From: Glandiceps talaboti
Lineage: Eukaryota; Hemichordata; Enteropneusta; Spengelidae
Direction: 5' to 3'
Assembly: GCF_964340395.1 (NCBI RefSeq)
Contig: NC_135567.1
Coordinates: forward strand, 17,142,806-17,206,805
Length of the DNA: 64,000 nucleotides
This document shows positions 33,090 to 45,303 of this stretch, in pieces. Position numbers and translations under genes: made by a program. Every line of letters begins with the position of its first letter. The stretch's first letter is position 1. Below the pieces are notes generated by a model. That model worked only from the letters and a program-made list of their open reading frames with translations, had not been told where the DNA came from and did not search any database.

Positions 33090-33500
33090 AGCTAACATCA
33101 GTACTGGTGTAATAGATACCAGGTTATGCATATATTTATCACCCCAGTACTTTGAAATTAGTGGTATGGTCCTACTGTTAAGGTCATACCATTCTGACTA
33201 ATAGGGGTGTATTCATTGAAATGACATCAGTACTGTTTTGACATAGATGACAAATACCAGGATATGTATATGTAAATCCACCTCTATATATTGAATAAGT
33301 GGTATAACCCTATTGTTATGGGTCACACCATTCAGGCTTATAGGGGTAGCATCATTGAAATAACATCAGTACTGTTGTGACAAATACCAGGATATATATA
33401 TTAAATCCACCCCTATATATTGAATTAGTGGTATGACCCTATTGTTTCCCCAAACAACCAAGGGTCATACCACTGAGTAATAGGGGGATTTGAATAACAG
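33090..33500. repeat. About 135-bp tandem triplicate
   Basis: Units share ACATCAGTACTG, AATACCAGGATAT, AGTGGTATGACCCTATTGTT and TAATAGGGGTG. Lies just ahead of the zinc-finger cluster. Confidence 0.8.
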
Positions 33501-33683
33501 GGTCATGCATTATGTCCTATTTCCAGGAATTTCTGATATCTGAGGTCCTTTGTTTTTTTTCTTGTTTTTTTTTTTTACATTGTCGATGTCTCTTGTGACA
33601 ACTACATGTATATTGTACTTAGTCCGACATGGTGTATCAACAATAAAACTCTGCTTTTAATAAACATACCTTCTGTGTCTCAT

Positions 33684-33714
<31 letters not shown>

Positions 33715-33900
33715 TTGGATGACCAGCAGGAGCTAGTCCCATTTATAGGCTCCTTTGGTTCAGTGTTAATGCATAAGGAAACCGGAGTACACAGAGAAAA
33801 CCTGCATTGTATGGTAGAGTCCAATCTGATTAAAATCCGATGTAGATGTCGGCTAATCGTTCACTGCTATTTTACCTTCGTTATTTTGCCTGAATTGACC
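33715..33900 (-). mobile_element. SINE-like fragment
   Basis: GGTTCAGTGTTAATGCA and GGAAACCGGAGTACACAG match the body of the SINE at 9705-10010. An (ATTT)n run at 33683-33716 borders it. The tRNA-like head is not seen. Confidence 0.5.
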
Positions 33901-33968
33901 TTCGGCGGGGGTTATTGCTGAAATATACCATTGATGGTACAGGAAATGCCCCCCCCCCGTGTTCTACT

Positions 33969-34176
33969 CTTGAACGTGCCCTAATTATAATCTATTGTTA
34001 CCACAGGGTCACCACTTGGTGGCGCTTCATGATAACCTTTTGAAGTTTTTTGATATTTGTTTCATCGCTTCAACTCGTGAGTTCTTTGATGTTTTTGTAC
34101 AGTGCTGTGAAGCAGCGTGCATCTCAACACTGTAATTTCTGAATTTGGCAACCACAGAACATCTGATCGATCAGCG
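33969..34176 (+). promoter_or_regulatory. Zinc-finger unit 1: promoter block and noncoding 5' exon
   Basis: Conserved with four other blocks upstream of each zinc-finger gene: TTGAACGTGCCC, CCACTTGGTGGCGCT (34012-34026), TTCATCGCTTCA, GAAGCAGCGTG, CCACAGAACATCTGAT, then donor CAGCG|GTAGGT at 34177. The CTGATCGATCAG palindrome (34163-34174) abuts the donor. The coding exon acceptor is at 36299. The transcription start is unknown. Confidence 0.75.
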
Positions 34177-34267
34177 GTAGGTATACTCTAGAATGGTATT
34201 ACTCGGCGGTTCAGGTTAGTACTCGGGGGGGGGGGGTAGTATTACTCCTCGACAACGTAGTCCTTCC

Positions 34268-34369
34268 TAGTCCTGCTTGCATACGGAGTAATCCGGGACT
34301 CGACTCGACTCGAATTGTCAAGAGTCAAGTCAGTAATATAGACTTGTGCGCTGTCTGTAAGCAGGACTA
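34268..34369. mobile_element. MITE family D, copy 1
   Basis: An element of about 100 bp with termini TAGTCCTGCTTGCATACGG and GTAAGCAGGACTA. Other copies are at 50931 and 61173. It lies in the intron of zinc-finger unit 1, about 90 bp after the donor. Confidence 0.8.
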
Positions 34370-35238
34370 AGTCCTTCCCAGCCTGAAATCTCCTAATGTA
34401 CATCCCCCGGTACATCCATGGAACAATGTAGTTATCCATAGTTTAATATGTTAGTACGTATATTGTAGACCACATCAAATCTCTCCTTAGGGTGCCTTCA
34501 GTAAACAACAAGGGGCAGGGGCAGGGCAAGGGAAAAGGGGGGAGGGGTAACTTTTTACAAATCAGTTCTCGGTGGAGAGCCTTATTTTATAAAATAGGGT
34601 TGGGAGGGTCACGTTTTACTTTGACTCATTTTGAGATTTTGGTATATCCCATTGCTGCCACCAATTCCTCATCGGTTTATAAGGCATCATGGAAGTATGG
34701 AAGCACATCGGTAATACTTCCATGGTTAGAGGTAATAGTTGTAGGGTATAAGAATATATCATTATCAATAAAATCGCTGCATTGACAACCATGCAGTGGA
34801 TCAATTGTCAGTTGTGTTGTGAGGAGAGGAGTGGGTCTCTGGAGTAAAATACTGCAATGGGTTTCTCATGGGGGTTAATTAGCGCCCTCAGGGTTGAATG
34901 GGGATGGCCTTCCTCCTTTTGTTTTTCCCATGATCCTTCACTGTCAGCTGTTTATACTGTTTTGCTGCCGGATGCACATTTGGTCAAAATAGGAACAGCA
35001 GAGTAAGATATTGGAAATAATGTTGTGTAGTGGAGATGTTTACCCCTGTCTCAACATTATCGATATTTAGGAGTTCTTGCTTTTAGTTCAGCTCAGCCAA
35101 TATTGCTCCAAACACAGGTATTGATTAGTGTAGTGCCAACACAACTTCCCTGTGGTGGTAGTACTAGTAGTGGGAAATGACCAATACCTTAAAAATCATC
35201 AATGCAGTGTACCAGTGCCATGGTAGTGGTGGGATAAA

Positions 35239-35465
35239 GTGGTGACAGAGCATTCTCAAATTGTGCCCCACACTTGTGGAATGCTCTGCCATCCTATCTG
35301 CAGACTGTCACTATATTCCAGGCATTTAAATCAGGTCTTAAGACCTATTTCTTCAACAAAACTTTGGCTTCATTCTGTTTTTGTACTCATGTTTCTGTGC
35401 TTTGTAAAGCGCATTGTGATAGTTATATGAAATGTGCTATATAAGGAAATTAGATTAGATTAAAG
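35239..35465 (+). mobile_element. 3' end fragment of a CR1/L2-type LINE
   Basis: The plus-strand frame reads RAFSNCAPHLWNALPSYLQ and FKSGLKTYFFNKT, the conserved C-terminus of CR1/L2-clade ORF2 proteins. It is followed by TGTAAAGCGCATTGTGA and a TTAGATTAGATTA tail. A 5'-truncated retrotransposon copy in the intron of unit 1. Confidence 0.8.
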
Positions 35466-36299
35466 TCCTTACCATTCACTAGATGTAACTTGTGTCCTTT
35501 TGCATGTCTGACAGCAATTTTAACCTATGTGTGTGTAAAAATATTTGAATGGGGAGGGTCATGTTTTAGAGAAGGGAGGGCCACTTTTTAGTATGATGGA
35601 ATTAGGGGATGGTCATACTTCATGCAACAGACTGGTCATGATTTCTGCAGTTCTTGCCCCCTACTGTAATTACTGGAGGCTCCCTTATGGGCTAAATGAA
35701 ACAGTTAAATAAACGAAGATCAGTCCAACTACAGAGAATGCACACAATGTGAGGAGACTAGAATTTGAGGAGACACATACGAGTTTGATGTAAAATAACA
35801 AGACCTTGCTCCCAATGAGGTTATTTCTACATTTTGCTCCTGCGCAAAGGAACTTCATCAGGAATATGCAAAAGAAGTTCAGTAATGTTCGCTAGGCTGA
35901 ACAACAATAAACTGAACGATACTCCCAAAAAAGATTGTTACTACACCCCCACCCCCACCCCACCCCCCCTGTCACCACCGTCACCACTAGTCTACTTTCC
36001 CATGCATGTTATGATCACTACAATCATCTCCACCGTATAGTTAAAGTGGTTACTCTCAGCACAACAATCTATGTTTACCCCCAACAGTGTTGATGTAAAT
36101 GTGATGATTTTAGTATCATCATGCTGAGGCATCCAAGATGACTGTATAGCATCCCCACATGATATACTTTCAGACTGGTGGTGAACTTTATGTACATGAT
36201 ATACAACAATAATTTTATTTATCTTATATTTAACATTTGACTGTTGTTAGTGAACAATTTGACATAAATGGGTAACTTTACAACTCTATCTTTTAACAG

Positions 36300-38896
36300 A
36301 TACTTGTCCACAAGACATGGAGAATGTTATAGTCAAGCAAGAAGATTCTGGGTACAACATCCTGAACTGCAGTAATCAGGAAAATGGTATTGTCTGGAAT
36401 ACAGTAGAATCACCTTCCTGTTCTGATGAAGCATTTTCAGTGGGAAATGAAGAACAGAGACAAGACAGAGTGAAAGTGATGGTGAAGCAGGAAGACAATA
36501 ACAACCAGGGTTACTATGGTGAAGAATTAAACATGGACATCAAACATGATTCAACAAATGTATTTCATCATTCTGATAAACCTTTCCAAATCAAAGTTGA
36601 AACCAAACCAAACATTATTACAGAAGATGTCATCTGCAATGACACAGTGACGGAGGATATGCAAATAAAGATAGAAGATGGTGTGATACCAGATGACCAT
36701 GACATTGACACTGAACAAAATTATTGGAAAGTAACAAGTGAAGACTTTCAATACCCTGTACAAAGTGTGAATAGCAAGGCATCTAAACTACTAACCACAG
36801 TGGAAGACCCAGACTATAACAAGGCAACTAAACAACTAACTACAGTGGAAGACCCAGACTATAACAAGGCAACTAAACAACTAACCACAGTGGAAGACCC
36901 AGACTATAACAAGGCAACTAAACAACTAACCACAGTGGAAGACACAGACTATAACAAGGCAACTAAACAACTAACCACAGTGGAAGACCCAGACTATAAC
37001 AAAGCAACTAAACAACTAACCACAGTGGATGACCCAGACTATAACAAGGCAACTCACCAACTAACCACAGTGGAAGACCCAGACTATAACAAGGCAACTA
37101 AACAACTAACCACAGTGGATGACCCAGACTATAACAAGGCAACTAAACAACTAACCACAGTGGAAGACCCAGACTATAACAAGGCAACTAAACAACTAAC
37201 CACAGTGGAAGACCCAGACTATAACAAGGCAACCAAACAACTAACCACAGAGGAAGACCCAGACTATAACAAGGCAACTAAACAAGTAACCACAGTGGAC
37301 AACCCAGACTATAACAAGGCAACTAAACAACTAACCACAGTGGAAGACCCAGACTATAACAAGGCAACTAAACAACTAACCACAGTGGAAGACCCAGACT
37401 ATAACAAAGCAACTAAACAACTAACCACAGTGGATGACCCAGACTATAACAAGGCAACTCACCAACTAACCACAGTGGAAGACCCAGACTATAGCAAGTC
37501 AACCAGTCATAGATATTCCTCTTCTGTATGGGTTGCCTTTCCTAATGCTGTGAATCCAAAAGGTGACAATGGATACGATGCCAAGAAAAGTAACAGCGAA
37601 AGTACAGAAAGTAGTAAAGGAATGATATGTAATGAGAGTCCTTTTGTTTGTGAAGAATGTGGTAAAGGATTTAATTTCAAGGGCAATCTAAAAAAACATA
37701 TGAGATTACACACAGGTGAAAGATCATTTGCATGTCAAGAGTGTGGTAAGGGGTTTAAACAAAGTGGCAATCTTAAAGAACACATGAGAATCCACACAAA
37801 TGAAAGACCATTTGTATGCGAAGAGTGTGGTAAAGGGTTTAATCATAGTGGTATTCTTAAAGAACACATGAGAATGCACAAAAATGAAAGAGCATTTGTA
37901 TGTAAAGAGTGTGGTAAAGGGTTTAATCGCAGCTTTAATCTGACTATGCACATGAGAATACACATGAATGAAAGACCATTTTTGTGTGAAGAGTGTGGTA
38001 AAGGGTTTATTGTGAATAGCCATCTGAAAAGACACATGAGAACACACACGATGGAAACACCGTTTGTATGTGAAGAGTGTGGCAAGTGCTTTAACCAGTG
38101 TAACCAGCTGAAAATACACACACGAATACACACAAATGAAAGACCATTTGTATGTGAAAAGTGTGGTAAAGGGTTTACTGTGAGAAGCCATCTGAAAAGA
38201 CATTTGAGAATACATACAAATGAAAGACCATTTGTGTGTAAGGAGTGTGGGAAAGGTTTTAATCACAGTGGCAGTCTTGAAGAACACATGAGAATGCACA
38301 AAAATGAAAGACCGTATTTATGTAAAGAGTGTGGTAAGGGGTTTACTGTGAATAGCCATCTAAAAAGGCACTTAAGAATACATACGATGGAAACACCGTT
38401 TGTATGCGAAGAGTGTGGCAAGGGGTTTAATCAAAGTGGCCTGCTGAAAATACACATGAGAACTCACACAAACGAAAGACCATTTGTATGTAAAGAATGT
38501 GGTAAAGGGTTCAATCATAATGGTATTCTTAAAGAACACATGAGAATACACAAAAATGAAAGAGCATTTGTATGTAAAGAGTGTGGTAAAGGGTTTAATC
38601 GCAGTTTCAATTTGCATATTCACATGCGAGTACACACAAATGAGAGACCGTATTTATGTGAAGAATGTGGTAAAGGGTTTACTGTGAACAGCCATCTGAA
38701 AAGACACTTGAAAATACACATGCTTGAAATGCCATATGTTTGTGAAGAGTGTGGTAAAGGGTTTAACCAAAATAGCCAACTGAAAATACACACGAGAAGT
38801 CACACAAATGAAAGACCATTTGTGTGTCAAGAGTGTGGTAAAGGATTTGTTGTGAATAGCCATCTGAAAAGACACATAAAAATACACACCAAATGA
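36300..38896 (+). CDS. C2H2 zinc-finger protein 1 with 16-copy 15-residue repeat and 15 fingers
   Basis: The exon begins at the acceptor TTTTAACAG (36299) and the ATG is at 36317; the protein has 859 residues. The N-terminus has four psi-K-x-E SUMO-consensus sites (K7 VKQE, K57 VKQE, K93 IKVE, K118 IKIE), then EQNYWKVTSEDFQYP. Sixteen copies of KATKQLTTVEDPDYN occupy about residues 154-393. The linker lacks the NPFPIGIQQ motif of its paralogs. Fifteen canonical C-x2-C-x12-H-x3-H fingers with TNERPF-type linkers run from residue 445 to about 857. Fingers 3-7 and 11-15 are similar five-finger blocks, so part of the array was duplicated. A one-base gain at about 38890 ends the frame within a linker; a decayed further finger follows. 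Probably a nuclear DNA-binding transcription regulator (inference). No KRAB, SCAN or BTB domain is seen. Confidence 0.92.
36776..37495 (+). repeat. 45-bp coding minisatellite, 16 copies (zinc-finger gene 1)
   Basis: The nucleotide unit starts AAGGCAACTAAACAACTAAC and keeps frame throughout. Variants include TVDDPDYN, TEEDPDYN, KATHQ and KATKQVTTVDN. A block ending TVDDPDYN-KATHQ recurs twice (units 5-7 and 14-16). Confidence 0.97.
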
Positions 38897-39000
38897 AAGA
38901 CCATATGCATGTGAAGAGTGTGGTAAACGGTAATGAGAAGTTACCCTCTGAAAATGCACATGAGAAAACTCACAAATGAGATACAACTGCCAACATATAA
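38883..39000 (+). pseudogene. Relic zinc finger after gene 1
   Basis: In the +1 frame after 38890 the sequence reads HTNERPYACEECGKR, then two stops, then LKMHMRK..NEI, the second half of a finger. The gene once continued beyond its present stop. Confidence 0.85.
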
Positions 39001-39282
39001 CCGTGGAAGAACGGAACCTGTTAAAAACAGGGAAAGTAAACAAATTAATTGGATTGATAACACTTGGCTGAGCATGTTGGAACAGCAGAGACTTGTATTA
39101 CATTTTATTATTTGATAAGAACAGTTTTATAGCCTTTCTATGTGTACATGTGCATGAAATGCCAGAGGAACTTGAAATTTGTTTGTGAACTTGAACTATT
39201 ATGTAAAGTGGCCATAAAGGATCGGGGGGGGGGGGGGTGTATTCTTCTTCCGATACCTGCACCCTAAAGACACCATTTGTCA

Positions 39283-39415
39283 TGAAGAAGGTCGCCGAGC
39301 ATTCCTTTTCTTACACTGCTCCTTCCATTTGGAAGTCTTCCCACAGACTCAATCACTCTCACTCTAAGTCTTCCTTCAGCTCTGACCTTAAAACTTACCT
39401 ACTTCAATCTTAACT
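39283..39415 (+). mobile_element. 3' end fragment of a non-LTR retrotransposon
   Basis: The plus-strand frame reads EHSFSYTAPSIWKSS and FSSDLKTYLLQS followed by TAA, the typical C-terminus of CR1/L2-like reverse transcriptases. A truncated copy between zinc-finger units 1 and 2. Confidence 0.75.
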
Positions 39416-40013
39416 CTCACTCACTTACACACTTCTCTCTACATCCTTCCATGTTTTCAAATCGTTTCTCTGTATCCTCTCATTTTGTTAGTAGTTCTGT
39501 GTTTTCGCAAGGAGCTGTTCAGCGAACAGGCACAGTACAAATTTGCTTTATCATATTATTCCAAGTATGGAAAATATATTATAATACTCCAAACTGGGCA
39601 ATTCTTCTTTATTTACCATTTTTGTATACTATAATCTTGTTACTACTCACATGTAAATTTTGACTTTGAAACTGGCAATAAATAAATGAAAATAAAATTT
39701 TTTGAGTTTTATTTCTTAAATGTAAATTCTTTCAGAGGTAATGTATTAAGATGTTGTCGAGTGAATACACTATCACAATGTAGTGTGTGTAGTAGTCGAG
39801 TTCCTGACGACCGTGTTCTGATTTACACTAAATTTAACATATTTGCATACTGTAAATCGGAACGTGGTCATCAGGAGCTAGACTATGTGTGTAGTGCACT
39901 TTTAGTGTAGCAATCAATGTGTTGATTGGTTGTGGGAGTAAGTGGGGATATCGTCATGAAAAACATAACCTGTACATTCACCCATATCTCGAGAAACCCA
40001 CCCATCATTCAAT

Positions 40014-40251
40014 TCTTGAACGCGCCCTAGTTGAGATAGCGATACGTCAGGGTCACCACTTGATGGCGCTCTCCACATGACCTTAATGATGTTTACAATG
40101 CACGTACAGTGAGTGCACTGTAGTGTTTTCATCGCATCCACAAACCGACTCGTGAGCCTTTGATATCTTTGCACTGTGCTGCGTAGCAGCGTGAATCTTA
40201 AAAGCTGTAACTTCTGACATTAGCAACCACAGAACATCTGATTAATCAGCG
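40014..40251 (+). promoter_or_regulatory. Zinc-finger unit 2: promoter block and noncoding 5' exon
   Basis: Same block as at 33969: TTGAACGCGCCCTAG, CCACTTGATGGCGCT (40056-40070), TTTCATCGCATC, CTCGTGAGC, GCTGCGTAGCAGCGTGAATC, CCACAGAACATCTGATT, donor CAGCG|GTAGGT at 40252. The CTGATTAATCAG palindrome is at 40238-40249. The coding exon starts at 41919. Confidence 0.75.
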
Positions 40252-41499
40252 GTAGGTACATACGACTTTGCTTCCCATTTTCATGAGATCTGCTTTTCAC
40301 TTCTGATTTTTTTTCACTCGATTATTCAGTTTTACACTCGCCCATTGCCTTGTAAACGTGACGTTATCTAGTTCCACGAAACTTTTACTTGAGTACTGAA
40401 TCAGCTATATTTGATTCGTGTGACTTCCTTCTCAGTCAGAGCTCCAACTGCAACTGCTCTCACATTTGCGATCGAGAACGTCTATGAATTCAAGATGGTG
40501 GGGCCATCATGTGACTGTCATGTGACTGTAAAACTGAGTAGAAGTGTATTAAATACATGATTACTTATCAACCCACTGGCCTGCCTACCTACCTTTCCAC
40601 TTGCCTACATAGCTGTCGACATGTACCTACTAGTCTAGTTCCAATACGACCACTTTACAATTTACATGTACACTACATTATCTTCACATATTACGTCGTC
40701 AAAGTCGTTACGCCAGCACAGATATCTGTGCTACCCACAACAGCATTCATATAAATGTGATGTTAGCACGTCTCCACAGGATTTTAGTTCAGTATAGCTG
40801 TACTAACTGAATATTAATGAGCAATTGTCTGAAGGAAGTAAACCAATCACAATTGCCTGTCAATTTGTGATAGATTACTACTATTGACATGCGCCTTATA
40901 CCCTTTGCCCAGCATGGGGTTTAGCCAGATTAATGATAAAATGTTTGACTTTGACTAGACGTAATGTGTGAAAATAATGTAGTGTAATCATAACACCGTC
41001 ATATTTGAATGAGACTTTTTACCTACATGGGTACTGGTAATACCTACCCACCAAACCTGTCAATGTACATAGTTACCACTAGGTACCTATGTATGTCACC
41101 ATTATATGTGGTATGATATGTATATACTGGTTTGTAGGTATCAGTGTTCCCACTAATTTTTTTTGAGACACTAGGAGAAGGGGAAAAATTCATGCTGCAC
41201 AGGTGTCTATAGACATGAAAAATGTTTACAAACATAAGTTTATCTCAGACCAAACTCAATATGGAAGTAAAATCAGTTGCGCAAACTTGCATCGATTATG
41301 TTTCATTGTTGATGCTTGTATATATAAGGTTGGACAAAAAATTTGACTGCAAATAAGGCTTAGTGTGAACACTGATAGGTACATACCTTTGTACCTATCT
41401 ACCTACATGTTTACCAGTATCTGCCCACCTGGTACCTACTTACCCCGCTTCGTAACTACCTACCAATCTACCTACATGTTAAAGTACATGTACATGAGT

Positions 41500-41519
41500 G
41501 TACGTGTATGCATATGTAT

Positions 41520-41565
<46 letters not shown>

Positions 41566-41715
41566 ACACGTGTGCATGCATATGTGTGTGTATGTGTGTG
41601 TATGTGTATGCATATGTATACATTGTGTGTGTGTATGTATGTATGTATATATGTATGTATGTACACGTGTGCATGCATGCGTGTGTGTGTGTGTGTGTGT
41701 GAATATATGTATGTA
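41500..41715. repeat. (TG)n/(TATG)n microsatellite
   Basis: Alternating TG and TATG runs in the intron of unit 2. A (GATAT)n run follows at 41808-41845. All ORFs here are artefacts. Confidence 0.95.
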
Positions 41716-41918
41716 TGATTGTTATTTGTATTTAATTCTTCATTTGTTATATTCCCATCAAACATTTCACCAAATGTACATGTCTAACAATAGTTTTATT
41801 CATCGTATGATATGATATGATATGATATGATATGATATGATATGACACATCGTATGGGACTGTTTTTTCTGAACAATTTGACATAAATGGGTAATTTTAC
41901 AACTCTATCTTTTAACAG

Positions 41919-43483
41919 ATACTTGTCCACAAGACATGGAGAATGTTAAAGTCAAGACCAAACCAAATGTTACAGAAAATATATTTACCAAAGACACAGT
42001 GAATGAGGATATGCAAATAAAGATAGAAGATTGTGTGATACCAGGTGACCATGACATTGACACTGAAGAAAATTATTGGAAAGTAACAAGTGAAGACTTT
42101 CAATACCCTGTACAAACTGTGAATAGCAAGGCAACTGAACAACTGACCACAGTGGAAGACACAGACTATAACAAGGCAACTAAACAACTAACCACAGTGG
42201 AAGACCCAGACTATAACAAGGCAACTGAACAACTAACCACAGTGGAAGACCCAGACTATAACAAGGCAACTGAACAACTAACCACAGTGGAAGACCCACA
42301 CTATAACAAGGCAACTAAACAACTAACCACAGTGGAAGACCCAGACTATAACAAGGCAACTAAACAACTAACCACAGTGGAAGACCCAGACTATAACAAG
42401 GCAACTGAACAACTAACCACAGTGGAAGACCCAGACTATAACAAGGCAACTGAACAACTAACCACAGTGGAAGACCCACACTATAACAAGGCAACTAAAC
42501 AACTAACCACAGTGGAAGACCCAGACTATAACAAGGCAACTAAACAACTAACCACAGTGGAAGATACAGACTATAACAAGGCAACTGAACAACAACAACA
42601 ACTAAGCAAAGGTGACCATCAATATGATGCCAAGGAAAGGAACAGTGATAATATAGAAATTGATAAAGAAAAGATGTCAAATGAAAGACCCTTTGCATGC
42701 AAAGAATGTGGTGTAAAGTTTCATCAGAATAGCGCTTTGAAGGAACACATGAGAATACATAGAAATGAAAGAGCGTTTAAATGTAAAGATTGTGGCAAAG
42801 GGTTTAATCAGAAAGGTAATTTGAATATTCACATGAAAGTTCACACAAATGAAAAACCTTTTGTGTGTGAAGAGTGTGGTAAAGCATTTACTCAAAAAGG
42901 TAATATGAATGTTCACATGAGAATACACAAAGATGAACGGCCATTCGTATGTGAAGAGTGTGGGAAAACGTTTTATCAACATAGTCATCTTAAGGACCAC
43001 ATGAGAATGCATACGAATGAAAGACCATTTGTATGTAAAGAATGTGGGGATGGGTTTAATCGACATAGCCATCTGAAAAGACACATGAGAATACACACAA
43101 GTGAAAGACCATTTGTATGTGAAGAATGTGGTAAAGGGTTTAAACACACTGGGGGTCTGAAAGTTCATGTGAGGATCCATACAAATGAAAGACCATTTGT
43201 TTGTAAAGAGTGCAGTAAAGGGTTTAATCGCAGTAGCAATTTGAAGGTCCATATGAAAACACATATAAATGACACTCTATTTTTATGTGAAGAATGTGGT
43301 CAAAGTTTCAATCGAAAGAATGCTCTTAAACTACACATGAGAAAACACACAATTAAAAGACCATTTGTATGTGAAGAATGTGGTATAGCGTTTACTAACA
43401 TTAATAATTTGACATGTCACAGGAGAGTACACACGAATGAAAGACCACATGTATGTGATGAATGGATACACCAAAGTATTTAG
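41919..43483 (+). CDS. C2H2 zinc-finger protein 2, N-terminally deleted and C-terminally frameshifted
   Basis: Acceptor TTTTAACAG at 41910-41918; ATG at 41936; 515 residues. The opening MENVKVKTKPNVTENIF joins the first residues directly to the region that lies near residue 95 in gene 1, so an internal in-frame deletion removed the VKQE module. IKIED is retained. Ten 15-residue repeats (residues 65-214) follow, then a QQQQ run and a linker. Nine intact fingers run from residue 255 to about 500. In finger 10 the frame shifts (VCDEWIHQSI then stop), while three more fingers continue out of frame to 43793. Probably expressed as a truncated factor, or a decaying gene. Confidence 0.88.
42128..42577 (+). 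repeat. 45-bp coding minisatellite, 10 copies, with a 180-bp higher-order unit
   Basis: Copies 3-6 and 7-10 form two rounds of the same four-unit order (KATEQ..DPDYN, KATEQ..DPHYN, KATKQ, KATKQ), so a 180-bp block duplicated as a whole. Confidence 0.95.
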
Positions 43484-43850
43484 AACCAGTGGACAACTAA
43501 CGGCGCACACAAAGCAAAAGATCCATACAAATGAAAGACCATTTGTGTGTAAGGAGTGTGGTCAAAGTTTTACCCTAATTAGTTATCTGAAAGTACACAA
43601 GAGAATCCATACAAATGAAAGACCATTTCTATGTAAGGAGTGTGGTCAAACTTTTACTCAAAGTAGTCATCTAAAAGTACACATGAGAATCCATACAAAT
43701 GAAAGATCATTTGTTTGTAAAGAGTATGGTAAAGGGTTCAAGAGAAATTACACTCTGAAAATGAATATTACACACATAATTGAGAGACCTTGAGTATGTA
43801 AAGAAAGATGCATTTTAATACAGTTATAGTCTGAAACTACACACACGACA
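43455..43850 (+). pseudogene. Out-of-frame C-terminal fingers of gene 2
   Basis: The other frame reads GYTKVFRTSGQLTAH, then two well-formed fingers (CKECGQSFTLISYLKVH, CKECGQTFTQSSHLKVH) and a degenerate one with the second Cys replaced by Tyr (CKEYGKGF). After the stop, more finger-like sequence persists to about 43850. Loss of two bases near 43455 explains the break. Confidence 0.9.
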
Positions 43851-44616
43851 TCACGCAATTGAAAAAAAAATTGTAAGTAGTGCTATAAGACTAATTACAG
43901 TAGGTTTAAAACACATTGTATTTAATACATAAAATGATTCATTTATAAATCTTTCTTTTAAAACTTTAACATTTGACCATGATAGTCTTCTTCAAGGTCA
44001 AATAAAAAATCTTGGGTTATATTCAGAGCTTTTTAGATAAAATATTTCTAGTGGTATTATCATCATGACTTGAGTTTTTTGCCTGTTATTTCCACAAGTT
44101 TGATTCAAACAGCACCATACACATAAATGACGAGCTTTCTAGAGTACCATGACCTTTGACCTTGACAAACATTTTCAATGTGAAATGACCAAAAATCTTT
44201 CTTTCTGTTGACTCAAGAGGTAGAATAATAAAGACCATTAAAATGTCTATATCCCAAAGGTCAGTTTTCCTTTTGTATCTCGACCTTTGACCTTGACCTC
44301 CATATTCAAGGTCAAATAGCAAATTTGACAATACATTTTGAATTTTTGTTTAGTGACAACATTCAAATTTGTAAATAACTTTGCCATACAATATACCACA
44401 TTGGATATGTCTTCAATGAAGACTTGTTTTTTGTTTTAATAGGGAGAAGTGACATGTCAGCTTGAAAGAGATAAGAAGTGACAAACAAACATTAACACCT
44501 AATTGTGATGCTGATGTCAGTTTTCTAAACATTGTTAAAGAGGAGTGCTACTCCAGGAAATAAATGTATTAAACTGTATTATCACAAACCTTGGGTTCTG
44601 AAGACTCATTGTACCA

Positions 44617-44945
44617 TGGCTGTGTGTATGTATGTATGTATGTATGTATGTATGTATGTATGTATGTATGTATGTATGTATGTATGTATGTATGTATGTA
44701 TGTATGTATGTATGTATGTATGTATGTATGTATGTATGTATGTGTGTGTGTCCGTACGTACGTACGTACGTACGTACGTATGTATGTGTCTGTCTGTTTC
44801 CTGTCTGTACATGTATCTGTGTGGTTCTGTGTGTGTGTCTGTCTGTCTGTCTCTCTCTGTGTGTGCGCGTGTGTGTGTGTGTGTGTGTGTATGTGTGTAT
44901 GTGTGTATGTGTGTATGTGTGTCTGCCTGTCTGTACATGTGCCTG
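44617..44945. repeat. (TATG)n, (TACG)n and (TG)n compound microsatellite
   Basis: About 30 TATG units, a TACG variant patch near 44755-44780, then TCTG and TG runs. Between units 2 and 3. Long ORFs on both strands are artefacts. Confidence 0.97.
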
Positions 44946-45089
44946 TGTCTTTGGACACAATTTCTGAAAAAACTACTTCATGGGTTATATAGATTATTCT
45001 ATGTAATGAAACTTGTTACATGTCTTCCTTATGGTAATGGAATGAACTTTATCATACTCAAACCGACGTTCGACTACACACGCGGTGAC

Positions 45090-45303
45090 TTATTTTGAAC
45101 ATCCCCTAGTTATAGCAGGGGTCACTGCTTGGTGGCGCTGTTCTATTGACTTTTGTTGTTTTCATCGCTTCAAGAAGACTCGAGTCGACGCGTACACTCT
45201 TCGACGTACACGTACGTGTTTGACTGGTGGTGGAGCAACGACGCGACGATATCAACGCTGTAACATAAAACTTAGGAATCAAACAACATCTGACTGATGA
45301 GCG
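45090..45303 (+). promoter_or_regulatory. Zinc-finger unit 3: promoter block and noncoding 5' exon
   Basis: The most diverged of the five blocks: TTTTGAACATCCCCTAG, CTGCTTGGTGGCGCT (45125-45139), TTTTCATCGCTTCA, ACATCTGACTGATGAG, donor GAGCG|GTAAGT at 45304. The palindrome seen in units 1, 2 and 4 is lost. The coding exon starts at 46255. Confidence 0.72.

Larger units (their letters stand above)
28001..33960. other. Gene-free interval between SECISBP2-like gene and zinc-finger cluster
   Basis: No coding exon is supported. It contains an octamer-rich repeat, a MITE, a CTCF-like array, dispersed repeat A, a 22-bp minisatellite, AT-rich CATAAATGAATATAATTAGCAT repeats (32500-32840), a 135-bp triplicate and a SINE-like fragment. 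Confidence 0.6.

Noticed and set aside
37507-39043. Antisense ORFs opposite the zinc-finger genes
   Set aside because: They mirror the 84-bp finger period (HSHV.FQ..T.IKPFTT type peptides) and occur opposite all five genes; shadows of the real frame.
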